Shown here: piece by piece, positions 8,843 to 18,387 of the stretch
Layout: each line of letters begins with the position of its first letter
Position numbering within the stretch: position 1 is the first letter of the stretch
Assembly (NCBI GenBank): GCA_964612065.1
Contig: CAZTCD010000007.1
Location: 1 to 64,000 of the forward strand
Direction of reading: 5' to 3'
DNA length: 64,000 nucleotides
Origin: JAKFYM01 sp964612065
GTDB lineage: Bacteria > Bdellovibrionota > UBA1018 > CAIPTA01
Program-made: the position numbers and the translations under genes
The notes under the pieces: model-generated
What the model saw: only the letters and a program-made list of their open reading frames with translations
The model's database searches: none
Told to the model about the DNA's origin: nothing

Positions 8843-11167
8843 ATGTTTCCTTGGATCAGCGGCTCCCGGCTGCTCTGGCTAGTGCTGGGAGCGTGCGCCC
8901 TTTTCCTGCCCTTTCACCAGCTGCTTTACTCCGATAGAGCTCTTTTTTTCCGGGATCTCTCCCGCGATCTGCTCGTGCAGAAAAGCATCTGGGCGGAAGC
9001 GGTGAGAGCGGGAGAGGGGATCCCTCTCTGGAACCGCTTCGCGCTGGGAGGCACGCCTTTCTACACGATGATCGTGGGCTCTCCGCAGCATCCGCTGAAC
9101 TTTCTTTTTTTGCTTTTTTCCCGGGACGAGGCGCCCCGTGCTTTGGCCTGGTACCTGTGGATTCACTATCTGGCGTTCGGAGCGGGGGCCTGCCTGCTTC
9201 TCAGGTCCTTCCGTTTGCGGTGGCCTGTTGCGGTTATGATGGCGGTTAGTGCAGCCCTCTCGGGATTTTTACTGAGCGCTCACAGCCTTGGGCATCTGGT
9301 GGCTTCCGCGGTGGCGGTGCCTTGGTATTTCTATTTCACCCGCACCTACTTCCGGAGCGCGAGGCCGCTTTATCTTCTGGCCGCCAGCGCGATGATCGCC
9401 TGGCCGATCTATGCGGGCGATCCCCAGTTCACCTATGTGCTGGCGGTGATCTCGGGCTATCAGTTTTTAAGACTCCGCCTCTGGCTGCCGTGGCTTGGCC
9501 TTGGTGCTTTGGCATTTCTCGCATCGGCAGCGCAGTTGCTGCCTACTGCGGCCGAGATCATGGCCTCGGAACGCCTGCAGATCGAGACCACTGAGCTGCT
9601 CTATTTTTCATTTCATCCCTCCCGGCTGGCCGAGCTCTTCTTCCCTCTTTTCTTCGGCAACCGCTATGGGGTGGAGAGCTTCTGGGGGGCTGATCTCGTT
9701 AATTTCCATTATAAACATCCATTCATATTTTCTGTTTATCTAGGGATACTGAGTCTATTTTCCCTGTCGCTTTTGCCGCTCCTTTTTCGGCGCGGAAAGA
9801 TTGTTCGGCGCGCGCTTCCCTTGGCGGCGCTGGTGCTTGCCGGCTTTTTCCTTGGCATGGGCAAGTTTTTTCCGCTTCCCCTTTACGAGGAGTTTTCCCG
9901 CTGGATTCCCCTCTTTGGCCTGTTCCGCTATCCGGAGAGGTTTCTGTTCTGGCCGCTTTTTGCACTTTGGCTTCTATGCTCGCTGGCTCTGGAGCGAGGT
10001 TTTCGTTTGCCAAAAATCTTTCTATCGCCGGTCTATGTTTTTTCTTTCGCGAGCGCCCTGGCCGTTAACGCCGCGGCCTGGTGGTTCCTGGAGGTGCCTG
10101 GCCCGGCCAAGGACGCTCTGTTTGCCACCCTTTGGAAGGCGGGGGCGTTTCTGATCGCTGCGCAGGTTCTGCCGCGAATGCAGCGATCCTCCTGGCTTCC
10201 GTTGGTATGCGCCGTACTGTTGGTTTATGAGCTGTGGGCGGTGCAGTCGCGCCTGATCTGGTTTCAGAGCAAGCATATGGCGGATGGAAACCGCTACCAG
10301 CTGGTGAGCTCCATTCGCGGGAGCTTGGCCTCGAGAAAAGCAGAAATAGAAAGTGGCGCCGCTTTTCGCCTGGGCACGGAGAAGCTCGGCAGATTCGAGT
10401 TCAACGCCGCAAGGATGGACCATACCGTGGCCACCACTTTCAATCTGTTCGATAGCCTGGCCGCCAATACCGCGGGATTTTTCGGCATTGAGGACGTTTC
10501 CGGCTACTTTTCTTTTTTACCTTCCAGCCGATTGAAGTTCTGGAAGGCCATGGTGCGGCCCGATTCGGGCGGGGGCGATATCCGCTTTTATCATGATCTG
10601 CTGGGCGTATATTACACACCCGTTCGCAATCCCGACGACCAGAGAATCCGCCTGGAAGTGAACGAAACTGCGCTTCCCTATCTCTACGTGCCGGAGCGGG
10701 TTTTATTCGACGATACTTTCGATTCCACTCTCCACACCTTGCGGGCCGGAGAGTTTCGCCCGAACAGAGATGCCGCGCTCACGGGATTGGCTCATGAGGC
10801 GGTGGAGCAAAGAGGCGAGCGAGGCAACTTTCGCATCCTCCGGCGGGATTCCAGGGCATTGGATTTCGAGTTCACGCCAGGGCCGGGTCCTGCGAAGCGC
10901 TACCTCGTGGTGAGCGAGAGCTTCCACAGAGGCTGGAGGGCTTGGGCGAGTGGGGTCGAGCTACCACTTTGGACGGCTAACGGATGGAGTATGATCACGG
11001 AACTGGACAAGCTCGAGCCGGGCAAGGCGGTGACGGTAGAGATGCGCTTTCAGCCTCCTTGGCTGTGGCCAGGCCTTTTGCTTACGGCCTCCTGGTGGCT
11101 GATCGTGATTCTGGCTTCTTTCGGGAGGCTTCGGTTTCTATCTACTTTGCGAGGTACTCGCAGCTGA
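8843..11167 (+). CDS. YfhO-like multi-pass membrane protein
   Basis: A 774-residue inner-membrane protein with about a dozen hydrophobic segments in residues 8-460 and a soluble C-terminal region before a last membrane segment (WLWPGLLLTASWWLIVILASF). The start LFLPFHQLLYSDRALFFRDLSRDLLVQKSIWAEAVRAGEGIPLWNRFALGGTPF matches the YfhO family pattern (a Pro-Leu-Trp-Asn site after the first helix). YfhO proteins belong to the GT-C-like glycosyltransferase superfamily and act in lipid-linked sugar transfer in some Gram-positives; the substrate here is unknown. SD GAGG precedes ATG 8843. The 3' end overlaps the convergent gene by 26 bases. Confidence 0.75.
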   Translation: MFPWISGSRLLWLVLGACALFLPFHQLLYSDRALFFRDLSRDLLVQKSIWAEAVRAGEGIPLWNRFALGGTPFYTMIVGSPQHPLNFLFLLFSRDEAPRALAWYLWIHYLAFGAGACLLLRSFRLRWPVAVMMAVSAALSGFLLSAHSLGHLVASAVAVPWYFYFTRTYFRSARPLYLLAASAMIAWPIYAGDPQFTYVLAVISGYQFLRLRLWLPWLGLGALAFLASAAQLLPTAAEIMASERLQIETTELLYFSFHPSRLAELFFPLFFGNRYGVESFWGADLVNFHYKHPFIFSVYLGILSLFSLSLLPLLFRRGKIVRRALPLAALVLAGFFLGMGKFFPLPLYEEFSRWIPLFGLFRYPERFLFWPLFALWLLCSLALERGFRLPKIFLSPVYVFSFASALAVNAAAWWFLEVPGPAKDALFATLWKAGAFLIAAQVLPRMQRSSWLPLVCAVLLVYELWAVQSRLIWFQSKHMADGNRYQLVSSIRGSLASRKAEIESGAAFRLGTEKLGRFEFNAARMDHTVATTFNLFDSLAANTAGFFGIEDVSGYFSFLPSSRLKFWKAMVRPDSGGGDIRFYHDLLGVYYTPVRNPDDQRIRLEVNETALPYLYVPERVLFDDTFDSTLHTLRAGEFRPNRDAALTGLAHEAVEQRGERGNFRILRRDSRALDFEFTPGPGPAKRYLVVSESFHRGWRAWASGVELPLWTANGWSMITELDKLEPGKAVTVEMRFQPPWLWPGLLLTASWWLIVILASFGRLRFLSTLRGTRS

Positions 11168-11648
11168 ATGTCACCTGGCGGGTGGACACCTTCTTTTCAT
11201 CGTCCCCCGGTTTTTCACGATAGGTGCTCACCAGAGTGAGCACTGCTTCGGCCGGGTATACGCCGGGAGGGATCGGCCCCGCGGTGAAGGGGAGATCAAC
11301 CTTCGTGAGCGTGAAAACCACGGCGTCGAAGCGGATGCTCGGCAGGCGGCCGGGAGCTGGATTCAAGAGGTCGCTATGGTCCGCCACGGTGAAACGATCG
11401 GTTTCTGTCCTGATCATCCAAGAATCAGCGGAAGAATACTGCCACTCGATGTCCACGTAGGATTCGCGGGAGGAGTCTCCGGTAAGTTGGCTTACGAGCT
11501 TCAGGCTTCTCACGCTCTGAAGGGAATCCCATCCTGAGCGCAGGGCTTTTCCGAAGGCTCCGTTTGGCTTGCACTCTATGTGCACAGAAGTGTGGGCATG
11601 GGCCGGCAGGGCAATAAGGACGAGGAGCGGAAGAAGAAGGGATTTCAC
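11142..11648 (-). CDS. secreted protein, function unknown
   Basis: A 168-residue protein with a Sec signal peptide (MKSLLLPLLVLIALPAHAH, cleavage after AHA). Only two Cys (IECKPNG and FSCEYLAK) sit near the mature ends and could pair. The rest alternates short beta strands, as in small periplasmic beta-sandwich proteins. SD GGAGG lies 3 bases from ATG. It overlaps the YfhO-like gene tail to tail. Confidence 0.75.
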   Translation of the reverse strand: MKSLLLPLLVLIALPAHAHTSVHIECKPNGAFGKALRSGWDSLQSVRSLKLVSQLTGDSSRESYVDIEWQYSSADSWMIRTETDRFTVADHSDLLNPAPGRLPSIRFDAVVFTLTKVDLPFTAGPIPPGVYPAEAVLTLVSTYREKPGDDEKKVSTRQVTFSCEYLAK

Positions 11649-11953
11649 ATAAACCTCCGGAATGGCTCACGGGAATTGCAGGGTGGCCCTGTATACCTGC
11701 AATGGCACGGGGAATCCACTTATCGCAAGCTGGCACACTTGCGTGTTGATGAATGGCCGAATTCTCGTTCAGAAAAGAGAGGTTGAAGCGGCTGCCGAGA
11801 AATCTTCCCGCCAGAGGGAGAAAAGGCAAGACCTCCCGAGGCCTTAGTCTAGATCTATCAACACACAAGGGGGCCGGCTTAAACCACTCAATTGATGCAA
11901 AGCATTAAAAGGCCTTGCCTTTCGAGGGGATAACCCGCATATTGAGCCTCCCC

Positions 11954-13177
11954 ATGAGCCAGATCCGCACCGACATCATCAGCCTCAATCCAGAGGTGGC
12001 TGCCAAGCCGCTCGATGAGCGCGCCAAGATCTTCGATATGCCCGCTGTGGGCGCGAAAGAAACCGAAACCCGCATTCCGATCACCGGCCTCACCTTCGAA
12101 AAGCTCGTGGCGGAGATCGCTTCCCTGGGGAAAGAGAAATACCGGGCGGAGCAGGTGTTTTTCTGGCTCTATAGGAAACGCGTGCGCTCCTTCGCGGAGA
12201 TGAGCAACGTATCCAAAGAAGTGCGGGAGCTGCTCGAGCAGAAGTTCTTCATTCCCCATCCTCCGCAGATCCAGATGCAGATCTCGGCCGAAGACAACGC
12301 CCATAAATACCTCTATCGCTGCGCCGATCAGCGCACGATCGAAACCGTGCTCATGCCGATCAAAGATCGCCTTACCCAGTGCGTGAGCTCCCAGGTGGGC
12401 TGTGCCATGGCCTGCGCCTTCTGCAATACCGGCGACATGGGCCTGATGCGGAATCTCAAAACCCACGAGATCGTGGACCAGGTGCTCGAAGTGGCCCGCA
12501 ACTATCCCCAGCACATCGTGGATAAGTTCGGCGAGCGCATCACGAATATTGTTTATATGGGAATGGGGGAGCCGCTCCACAATCTCGAAAACGTGCTCGA
12601 TTCGATCGCCATTCTCACGCATCCGCGAGGCTTCAATATCTCCCACCGCAAGATCACGGTTAGCACCAGCGGTCTCGTGCCCCAGATGCTCGAGCTCGGA
12701 CGTCGCTCGAAGGTGAATCTGGCCGTTTCCCTCAACGCCACCACCGACCAGCTCCGCGACGAGATCATGCCGGTGAACAAGCGTTACAACCTGAAAGCCC
12801 TGCTCGATGGCTGCCGGCAGTATGAGCTCGGCCCGGGCCGACGGATCACTTTCGAATACGTGATGCTGAAGGGCCTCAACGATTCACGGCAAGACGCCCA
12901 GCGGATCCTGGCTCTGTTGCGCGGTATTCCCTCCAAGGTGAACTTGATTCCCTATAACCCTCATCCGGCCTCGCCCTTCCTGCGGCCGGATCTGCCGAGC
13001 GTGATGGCCTTCCAGAAGTACCTGCTGGACCGCAACCTCACCACCACGATACGGATCTCGAAGGGCCCCGATATCCTGGCCGCCTGCGGGCAGCTGCGCT
13101 CGAAAGAGGCGCTGAGATCCAGGCATGCCGAGAGGCGGGAGCGCCGGCAGGGTATGGATACGTCTGTTCGCGCCTAA
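11954..13177 (+). CDS. rlmN: 23S rRNA/tRNA adenine C2-methyltransferase RlmN
   Basis: A radical-SAM enzyme methylating C2 of A2503 in 23S rRNA and A37 in some tRNAs. The cluster motif CAMACAFC (CxxxCxxC) binds the 4Fe-4S centre; GDMGLMRNLKTHEIVDQV, YMGMGEPLHNLENV, KITVSTSGLVP, VNLAVSLNATTD, and the methyl-carrying Cys in GPDILAACGQLR near the C-terminus are all present. The exact start is unclear: ATG 11954 has no good SD, and in-frame TTG codons at 11942 and 11915 are alternatives. The C-terminus has a basic tail (RSRHAERRERRQG). It appears to be transcribed alone. Confidence 0.93.
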   Translation: MSQIRTDIISLNPEVAAKPLDERAKIFDMPAVGAKETETRIPITGLTFEKLVAEIASLGKEKYRAEQVFFWLYRKRVRSFAEMSNVSKEVRELLEQKFFIPHPPQIQMQISAEDNAHKYLYRCADQRTIETVLMPIKDRLTQCVSSQVGCAMACAFCNTGDMGLMRNLKTHEIVDQVLEVARNYPQHIVDKFGERITNIVYMGMGEPLHNLENVLDSIAILTHPRGFNISHRKITVSTSGLVPQMLELGRRSKVNLAVSLNATTDQLRDEIMPVNKRYNLKALLDGCRQYELGPGRRITFEYVMLKGLNDSRQDAQRILALLRGIPSKVNLIPYNPHPASPFLRPDLPSVMAFQKYLLDRNLTTTIRISKGPDILAACGQLRSKEALRSRHAERRERRQGMDTSVRA

Positions 13178-13261
13178 AATGTTGAGAGTCCTCCCGCTTG
13201 TGGCGAGGAAGGCTTTCCAACGCATCATCGCTACTCAAAGCAGCCGGATGCTGATCGGACA

Positions 13262-13657
13262 CTAGTCGCAAGAACGCTGGCTTACCACTTCGGATTCCGA
13301 GTTGCAGCCCACGTAGCGGCAGCTCGTGGCGCCCATTCGGTAACAGCGGTCCAGAGCTTCGTTGCGGGTGTCGTACTCATCGGAACCATAGGCTTCGAAG
13401 GTTTCCGTGAATCCCTGAGAATTTACGCCTTCAGCTTTGCAGGAATAATTTTCCCTGGAGCAGGTTTCCGTGCAGCGGCCGTGCTTGGCTTTGCACTCCT
13501 CGCAGGAATTGTGGGCCCCCCAATGCTCTTCCCAGCCCCTATCGGTGGCAAGGCAGCTCACCTGCCCGCCGCGGCCCCAGTAGGCGTTGGCGTTGATGGC
13601 GTTCAGTGCGGTGAAGAGAGTGATGGCTAGAGCAAGTATCGATAAAATTGGTTTCAC
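13262..13657 (-). CDS. secreted Cys-rich protein
   Basis: A 131-residue protein with a signal peptide (LALAITLFTALNAINANA) and a GTG start placed 5 bases after AGGAG. The mature chain has ten Cys spaced as CEECKAKHGRC, CSRENYSC, DRCYRMGATSC and GCNSE, suggesting a disulphide-stabilised fold exposed to the periplasm or medium. No family recognised. It lies close to a second Cys-rich secreted gene (13829-14395) with similar architecture but no obvious sequence identity. Confidence 0.75.
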   Translation of the reverse strand: MKPILSILALAITLFTALNAINANAYWGRGGQVSCLATDRGWEEHWGAHNSCEECKAKHGRCTETCSRENYSCKAEGVNSQGFTETFEAYGSDEYDTRNEALDRCYRMGATSCRYVGCNSESEVVSQRSCD

Positions 13658-13828
13658 AGAGGCTCCTGGCAGGGGGCGGGAATTCGCCTTGGCGGGAACA
13701 GCAAGCGATGTGCCATCAGGAAGCGCTGCGATTTCAGATAAATAGAATCTCTAGAGTGGAGCCAATATGCCCGGAGTGACTAAATGGCACCAAGCGAGTA
13801 AATCCTCGCCGCGGAAAACATGCGGATA

Positions 13829-14395
13829 CTAGTCAGAGGCCGGTGTGCGCCCCGATTTCCGCTCCAGGCAGCGCAGTCGCTCCTTCGATCCTTTACCCGG
13901 CAGATCGCAGGCCGAGGTTTCGAACGCGCTGAGATCCAGCCTCACGCACCGGATACGGAGGTCGTTGGAAACCAGGATTCTCGAGCAGGCATCCACAGCT
14001 TGCGCGCTTCGGCCGTTGCGAACGCACTTTACCTGATCGGCCTCGATAGGGCTGAGCCTCTTGCAGCTCTTCATCAGCTCAGGGGTGGGATAAGAGCGCA
14101 GGCAGATCAGTTGGTTGTCGGTGGACCAGCCGCTTTTTCCACAGATCTCGAAAGAATCTTTATTGGCTCCGGTACGGAGGGCGGTGAGGCGTAGTTCCGG
14201 GTCTTTGTGAAAGGCAGCAGCGAGCTGGATCAGATCGGCCTTCAGTTCCATGAGCTCACTATGGCCCACGCATCTGCGAATGCAGTCCTTCCCCGACTTG
14301 CAGAGCTCTTTACAGGCTTCGTTCACGGCATTGCCCGCGTGGCTATTGGTAGCCAGAAAAAAGAAGAAGAAAGTGATGCGAATCAGGGGTGCCAT
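13829..14395 (-). CDS. secreted Cys-rich protein
   Basis: A 188-residue protein with a short, very Phe-rich signal peptide (IRITFFFFFLATNSHA). The mature part contains about twelve Cys in helical-looking pairs (CKELCKSGKDCIRRC, LICLRS, KSCKRLS, CSRILVSNDLRIRC), like repeated Cx3C helical hairpins. I chose ATG 14395 because AAGG is well placed and it directly precedes the hydrophobic stretch. Function unknown. Confidence 0.72.
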   Translation of the reverse strand: MAPLIRITFFFFFLATNSHAGNAVNEACKELCKSGKDCIRRCVGHSELMELKADLIQLAAAFHKDPELRLTALRTGANKDSFEICGKSGWSTDNQLICLRSYPTPELMKSCKRLSPIEADQVKCVRNGRSAQAVDACSRILVSNDLRIRCVRLDLSAFETSACDLPGKGSKERLRCLERKSGRTPASD

Positions 14396-14542
14396 GCGTA
14401 CCTTGCTGGAGCTCAATGCTTGGGTATTTTTCGGCCGGAAATAGCCGGGACTTAAGGAGAATTCGGCCTAACTCCGATCGGAGACGGAGGATGGAGATCC
14501 TAGAGATTCCAGGGGTTTAGAAGAAACCGTGGGTGCGGCTAA

Positions 14543-15490
14543 CTAGATTTCATTAGCAGAATTCTGGAGCCGGAACTTACCGCCGGGCCGTGAGATCTCC
14601 ACGCTCACCTGTCCTTCGAGAGCTTCGATAAGTTCCCGGGAAATTTCTTCGTTCTGTACCAGAAGCGAAGGTGCCTCGGAAAGGGGCAGGGGGCGCCAGG
14701 AGGTGGGGAAGGCCCCCATGTATACCGTTTCCCTGTCCACGATGGCGCATTCCGAGCGGAGGCGGCGCCCGCAGATCTTGAGCACGGCTCCTGATACGGT
14801 AAGGCGCCGGAGGCGGCGGAGGGCGGGTGCGTCTTCGCGTTCCGCATTGAGAAAGACAGTAACTCGTACTCCTCTGGAGAGAGCGGCATGAAGGTGGCCT
14901 TCCACGCGCTTGGAAATCCGGCTTTCAGGAAGGGAAAGCACGATTTCTTTCCTGGCGAGAACGATGCAGGCATAAAATTCCTCCGCGCTCTGGCTGCCGC
15001 TATAGAGGGAGTAGTTCTTGTGCCGGACGGAGAAGGCCACGGGACCGCTGCTCGAGCTCCATCGCTGGTCGAAGTAGGCGGCTGCACCGTGAGCTACGTC
15101 GGAGCCGAGCAGGCATTCCACGGAAAGAGAGAGCGACAAAGACGGACGCGCGCTGCGGGCGTTCACCGCCATTACTTCCGCGCGATCGAAGATCCAGAAT
15201 TCACCGTTCAGCGGGCGTTGTCGAGGCAACCAGGCCAGGGCGCCACGGCACTGGCGGAACTCGGCGCCGGCGATTTCCAGAGAGGCAGCCCGTTCAGAGG
15301 CGGAAATGCTCTCGTTTTCCGCAAGCACTCTAACTCGGATCCCGCGTCTGGCGCAGGCCTCGAGCGCATGGGCGAGTTCGGCAGGCCAGGCTTCGATCTG
15401 AGGGCGGCTGGAAAGAATGAGAATTTCGGACTGGGATCCTTGCAGAAGCAGGATCTTGCGAGTCGTCCTGGACTCGAGGAGCAGCTTCAT
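14543..15490 (-). CDS. degenerate phospholipase D-like protein
   Basis: A 315-residue cytosolic-looking protein. It appears to contain two PLD-type halves: ALEACARRGIRVRVLAE with FWIFDRAEVMAVNARSA, and LHAALSRGVRVTVFLNAERED with CAIVDRETVYMGAFPTSW. In active PLD-superfamily enzymes the second element carries HxKxxxxD; here His and Lys are absent and only the Asp and following Gly remain in each half. The fold is inferred from this pattern; hydrolase or transferase activity seems unlikely. It lies upstream of and outside the YhcC-like gene's apparent operon. Confidence 0.55.
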   Translation of the reverse strand: MKLLLESRTTRKILLLQGSQSEILILSSRPQIEAWPAELAHALEACARRGIRVRVLAENESISASERAASLEIAGAEFRQCRGALAWLPRQRPLNGEFWIFDRAEVMAVNARSARPSLSLSLSVECLLGSDVAHGAAAYFDQRWSSSSGPVAFSVRHKNYSLYSGSQSAEEFYACIVLARKEIVLSLPESRISKRVEGHLHAALSRGVRVTVFLNAEREDAPALRRLRRLTVSGAVLKICGRRLRSECAIVDRETVYMGAFPTSWRPLPLSEAPSLLVQNEEISRELIEALEGQVSVEISRPGGKFRLQNSANEI

Positions 15491-15562
15491 CTTTAGATTG
15501 TTTCAGACGCAGGGAGGATTACAAAATCTTTTCTGGAAATATTTCTCTCTCCGAAAAACCAC

Positions 15563-16525
15563 TCAGGCCAGATCGCCTTGTTTCCAGCCGCGAGCGTTCA
15601 TCCATTTTTTGAATTCGTCGACGGGATAAATCTTCTGAGCGCTCCAGTCGGGGCCCACCAACTCCTCGCGATGTGGGGCGAGGCCATGCGTGCGGTGAAT
15701 TACGATATGCGGATCGAGATGGCGGAGGAAATGGGCGGCTTTCTCGAAATACTCTTCCATTCCGAGGAGTTCAAAGTCTCCGGCTTTGAAGCGGCGCTCG
15801 AGTTTTGTCTTCTTGAGCACGTGGAGGTGGTGAAGTTTCACCCCGTGCACGCCCATGCGGCTGAGAGTGCGGGCGCTCTCCTCGAGGTGCCCGAGCGTTT
15901 CCATCGGAGCGCCCAGGATCAGGTGAGCGGAAACATCGAGCTCTTTGGCTCGGCCTTCCTGCTTGAGGCGGTGGCTGAAAGCCAGGGCTCGTTCCAGGGA
16001 GTTCAGGGCCGTGGCGGCATCGTGCCCGCGTTCGAAGAAGCTGAGAGCTTCGTCCTGGAGGCTCTGCACGCCGAGTTCGAGCTGCACGTCTACCCGGTCG
16101 GAATAGGAGGCGAGTACTTCGAGAACCTCATCGGGCAGGCAATCGGGGCGGGTGCCCACGGCGAGGCGAACCACGCCAGGGAAAGCCACGGCTTCATCAT
16201 AACGGGTTTTGAACTCGTGGATCTCTTCGTGGGTGGTTGTATAGCTCTGGAAATAGGCCACAAAATGCTCCGCCCGGAACTTTTGCCGGATGCCGCTCGC
16301 GGCGGCCTCCAGCTGCAGGCGCACGGGAAGCTCTTTGCGGAGGTTGGCGAAGTAGGAGGCGGACCCGTGCACATCGCAGAAGGAGCAGCCTCCCCAGCCT
16401 TTTCTCGGACCGAAGGTGCCGTCGCGGGTGGGGCAGGTTTGGCCGCCGCTCACGGTGAGCTTATAGGTTTTGCCTCCGTAGCGCTCCACGAGGCTATCGG
16501 AATAGGTTCTGTAGGGAGCTTGCAC
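15563..16525 (-). CDS. YhcC-family radical SAM protein
   Basis: A 320-residue protein of the TIGR01212/YhcC family. The N-terminal YGGKTYKLTVSGGQTCPTRDG and GGCSFCDVHG give the family's unusual CxnCxxC cluster motif. Downstream are the conserved VAYFQSYTTTH, VGTRPDCLPDEVLEVLASY, VQLELGVQSLQDEAL and HLILGAPMET. Family members are thought to act on RNA or cofactors, but the reaction is not established. The start is GTG at 16525. Confidence 0.85.
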   Translation of the reverse strand: MQAPYRTYSDSLVERYGGKTYKLTVSGGQTCPTRDGTFGPRKGWGGCSFCDVHGSASYFANLRKELPVRLQLEAAASGIRQKFRAEHFVAYFQSYTTTHEEIHEFKTRYDEAVAFPGVVRLAVGTRPDCLPDEVLEVLASYSDRVDVQLELGVQSLQDEALSFFERGHDAATALNSLERALAFSHRLKQEGRAKELDVSAHLILGAPMETLGHLEESARTLSRMGVHGVKLHHLHVLKKTKLERRFKAGDFELLGMEEYFEKAAHFLRHLDPHIVIHRTHGLAPHREELVGPDWSAQKIYPVDEFKKWMNARGWKQGDLA

Positions 16526-16605
16526 GAGGTCTTGATAGCTTCCTGGAGGAAGGAATGCCAGGAAATTCAGGCCTTTCGCCTGCTAGGCTCACTGGCAATG
16601 CAATC

Positions 16606-17112
16606 TCAGCGGCGGATCAGCAGCTGGTGGCAGATCTCTTCGAGCTCTTCCCCTGAAGCGGAGGCCAGAGGGTGGTTCTTCGCTTCGAGATCGTGGGAAA
16701 CGCCGTTCACATCGGCCATGCCGGAGGCTGGGGTGAGGCGGCAGTAGCCGCTGCCGGTGGGATAGTCGAAGTGGAAGTCGAAGATCGTTAGCTCGGCCTT
16801 CTTATCAGAGAAAGAGATCACGTAGTCGAATGATTTGGCATGTGAGCTTTGGCCCTCAATCGAGTTCACGATCAAGCCAAAGGGCGAGCTGCTGAGGCTG
16901 GCTTCCCGCTGGCGGCGTACTAGCTGGCGGCTTTCGATGCGCTCACCGGAGCCGAGTTTTACTTCGAGTTTCAGCCATTCACTATCGGGCTGGCGGGTGA
17001 GGGTGGCGGTGTCGGGGAGGGAATCGCCGTCGAAATCGCCCTGGTGAGTGGCCAGAGGCGCGGCTTGGGCGAAGGCGGGCAGAAGCAGGAGAGCGAAAAG
17101 GGTGGATTTCAT
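16606..17112 (-). CDS. secreted protein with a VCBS/FG-GAP-like N-terminus
   Basis: A 168-residue protein with a signal peptide (MKSTLFALLLLPAFAQA). Right after cleavage it has GDFDGDSLPDTATLTR, the Asp-rich calcium-binding signature of FG-GAP/VCBS-type repeats, but only one copy. Two Cys near the C-terminus (GYCRLT, EEICHQ). SD GGAGG is 3-4 bases from the start. Partner unknown. Confidence 0.7.
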   Translation of the reverse strand: MKSTLFALLLLPAFAQAAPLATHQGDFDGDSLPDTATLTRQPDSEWLKLEVKLGSGERIESRQLVRRQREASLSSSPFGLIVNSIEGQSSHAKSFDYVISFSDKKAELTIFDFHFDYPTGSGYCRLTPASGMADVNGVSHDLEAKNHPLASASGEELEEICHQLLIRR

Positions 17113-17271
17113 ATTTCCTCCGGAACGGAATTTGGGGTGAGGGGAGTATACGACAGGAGGGCGCGCGAGGGCGTAGCTTGTTGCAAACGATGGGGCCGGT
17201 GAGTTTTCAGCACGCGAATTTCACGCCCGTGGCCGGGGTAAGTGCTTGAATGCACAGCCTTGCGAAAGGGC

Positions 17272-18384
17272 TCAGAACATCGATTTTTTATTGGCGATAT
17301 TGGTGAGCAGGGTGACCGCCAGCATGCAAGAGAGCATGAAGGAGCCCCCATAGCTCATAAAGGGCAGGGGCACCCCTACGATCGGCATGATCCCGGTGGT
17401 CATCCCGATATTGATGAATACGTGCCAGAAAAAGAGCGCAGTGAGGCCCATGGAGAAGAGCATCCCGAATTTATCATTGGATCCGTAGGCGATCTTGAGG
17501 GCGTTGGCCAGCAGGATCAGATAAAGCGTGAGCAATACCAGAAATCCCACGAACCCGTGCTCCTCGCTGAATACGGGAAAAATGAAGTCGGTATGGTGCT
17601 CAGGAAGGAAGTTGAGCTGGCTCTGGGATCCCTGCTTATAGCCTTTTCCAAGGAACTGGCCTGATCCCACGGCGATCATGCTTTGAATGGAGTTATAGCC
17701 TGCGCCCCTGGGATCGCTCTGCGGGTTGATGAAGGTGATGATGCGCTGGCGCTGGTAGTCTTTCAGCACGAAGAAATAAGCGATCGGAGCCAGAATGAGG
17801 GCTCCCGCGAACACCACTGCCAGCAGGCGAGGGCTCACCCTTACGAACAGGATCATGGAGGCGCTCACGGCCAGGATGATCATGGCGGTTCCCAGATCGG
17901 GCTGCGCCATCACCAGGAGCACGGGGATCAACACGAGAAGGATCGGGATCATCAAGCTCTTGAGGTCGTAGTATTCGCGGTACTGATCGTCGTGGAAATA
18001 TTTGGCGAGGGTCCAGGCGATCGTGATCTTCATGAATTCCGATGGCTGGATCGAAAAGGCTCCGAAACCGATCCAGCGCTTGGCGCCGAGCACGCTCTTT
18101 CCTATCAGTAATACAGCCACGAGAAGGAGGATATTGCCGGCGTAGGCGAAATAAGCGAAACGCTCGAGCACGCGGTAGTGAATGAAATAAACGATGCCGC
18201 AGCCGATGGTGCCGATGCCGAACCACATCGCCTGCTGCTTCCAGAACTGCGCTTCATGGCCCTGGGAGGCGAAGGTGGCGCTGTACAGGTTCACGATCCC
18301 GATCGCGATCAGGCAAAGCATCACCCAGATGGCGTTGAGATCGTACTTGGAGCTTCCTACTTCTTCGTTGCCGAGTGTGGGCAT
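17272..18384 (-). CDS. rodA: peptidoglycan glycosyltransferase RodA
   Basis: A 370-residue SEDS-family membrane enzyme that polymerises lipid II for lateral wall growth with PBP2. About ten membrane segments are visible. Family signatures: NLYSAT at the first helix, GAKRWIGFGAFSIQPSEFMKI, AQPDLGTAMIIL (with the functionally essential Asp), GKGYKQGSQSQLNFLPEHHTDFIF and GVPLPFMSYGGS. It starts 3 bases after the mrdA stop and is the last gene of mreC-mreD-mrdA-rodA. Confidence 0.96.
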   Translation of the reverse strand: MPTLGNEEVGSSKYDLNAIWVMLCLIAIGIVNLYSATFASQGHEAQFWKQQAMWFGIGTIGCGIVYFIHYRVLERFAYFAYAGNILLLVAVLLIGKSVLGAKRWIGFGAFSIQPSEFMKITIAWTLAKYFHDDQYREYYDLKSLMIPILLVLIPVLLVMAQPDLGTAMIILAVSASMILFVRVSPRLLAVVFAGALILAPIAYFFVLKDYQRQRIITFINPQSDPRGAGYNSIQSMIAVGSGQFLGKGYKQGSQSQLNFLPEHHTDFIFPVFSEEHGFVGFLVLLTLYLILLANALKIAYGSNDKFGMLFSMGLTALFFWHVFINIGMTTGIMPIVGVPLPFMSYGGSFMLSCMLAVTLLTNIANKKSMF

Positions 18385-18387
18385 GGC

